From contig JAIRTN010000051.1 of assembly GCA_031254905.1 (NCBI GenBank), positions 1 through 5,315 on the forward strand: 5,315 bases of DNA, written 5' to 3'. The translations under genes and the position numbers were made by a program. Below, piece after piece: positions 5,189-5,315 of this stretch (position 1 is the first letter of the stretch; each line of letters opens with the position of its first letter). Source of the DNA: Coriobacteriales bacterium. GTDB taxonomy: Bacteria; Actinomycetota; Coriobacteriia; Coriobacteriales; UBA8131. A model generated the notes under the pieces. The model had not been told where the DNA came from, did no database searches, and saw only the letters and a program-made list of their open reading frames with translations.

Positions 5189-5213
5189 TCATTTCGAGCA
5201 CCGCGAGAAATCT
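5189..5213. repeat. Palindromic element resembling a dispersed intergenic repeat
   Basis: ATTTC (5191-5195) and GAAAT (5207-5211) pair around GA-GC-ACC-GC-GA, giving a stem broken by a symmetric tandem G-A mismatch. The core, of the form GTCATTTCGAGC then GCGAGAAATCT, matches from memory a short palindrome found many times between genes in diverse bacterial genomes. CTAG flanks it on both sides (5181-5184 and 5212-5215), like a short target duplication. I could not count copies in this genome. Confidence 0.5.
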
Positions 5214-5253
5214 AGTCGTGCGGATGGCATCGGAACAAAAGCGAGTGGACGTT

Positions 5254-5307
5254 GCGGCGCAAGAGGGTGTTGCAAGTTGAGGCTCAGCCGGAGCGCCGCG
5301 TTTTTTT
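5254..5307 (+). terminator. Hairpin plus seven T, no gene upstream
   Basis: GCGGCGC (5254-5260) pairs with GCGCCGC (5293-5299) across a 32-base loop that can form an inner GCTC/GAGC stem, and G then TTTTTTT follows at 5301-5307. This is the form of an intrinsic terminator reading to the right. The nearest annotated gene on the left is transcribed away from it, so it either ends an unannotated plus-strand RNA or belongs to a repeat element. The long loop lowers confidence. Confidence 0.45.
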
Positions 5308-5315
5308 GATTCGAC

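Larger units (their letters stand above)
5007..5315. other. Non-coding right end with repeats and orphan terminator
   Basis: I see no gene here. Near the left side it should hold the promoter of the zinc-ribbon gene, but only a TAGAAT -10-like box (5057-5052, minus) is visible, without a spaced -35. On the plus strand TTGACA at 5040-5045 is followed after 17 bases by AATAAC (5063-5068), a weak promoter that would point toward the hairpin and T run at 5254-5307. The remaining content is a pair of direct repeats and a palindromic element, listed separately. Confidence 0.5.

Overview
The window looks like chromosomal DNA of an anaerobic, fairly GC-rich Gram-positive bacterium. A gut or rumen actinobacterium of the class Coriobacteriia is my best guess. 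This rests on the oxygen-sensitive aldo/keto reductase-ferredoxin fusion, the purine-rich Shine-Dalgarno (SD) sites, GC-leaning codon use, and proline-rich membrane proteins including a zinc-ribbon one. No rRNA, tRNA or marker gene is present, so the assignment is inference.

Layout from left to right. Positions 1-313 hold no gene I can support, only an 8-9 bp GC-rich repeat array and a perfect hairpin. Positions 314-1105 hold a compact minus-strand cassette: a promoter, an 80-aa protein resembling small BrnT/RelE-type toxins, a 64-aa helical partner overlapping it by ATGA, then a large inverted repeat, a possible second promoter and a 49-aa orphan protein. Positions 1268-3924 are a plus-strand two-gene operon. 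It consists of an aldo/keto reductase with two C-terminal Fe-S cysteine clusters and, with no intergenic base, a CPBP-family intramembrane protease with a long Pro/Gln/Met-rich N-terminus. A convergent minus-strand gene (3978-5006) encodes a zinc-ribbon, proline-rich-linker, single-pass membrane protein. The right end (5007-5315) is non-coding. It carries short direct repeats, a palindrome resembling a widely dispersed intergenic repeat, and a hairpin with seven T that has no evident gene upstream.

How the genes work together: the small minus-strand cassette behaves as a toxin-antitoxin-like unit by organisation, though its antitoxin is not a recognisable DNA-binding protein. The reductase and protease are presumably co-transcribed, but no shared pathway is evident. 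The protease and the zinc-ribbon protein face each other and both present long disordered Pro/Gln-rich cytoplasmic segments, a parallel that may or may not be functional. The most original parts are the toxin-like cassette with its non-canonical partner and third gene, and the non-coding right end with its orphan terminator.
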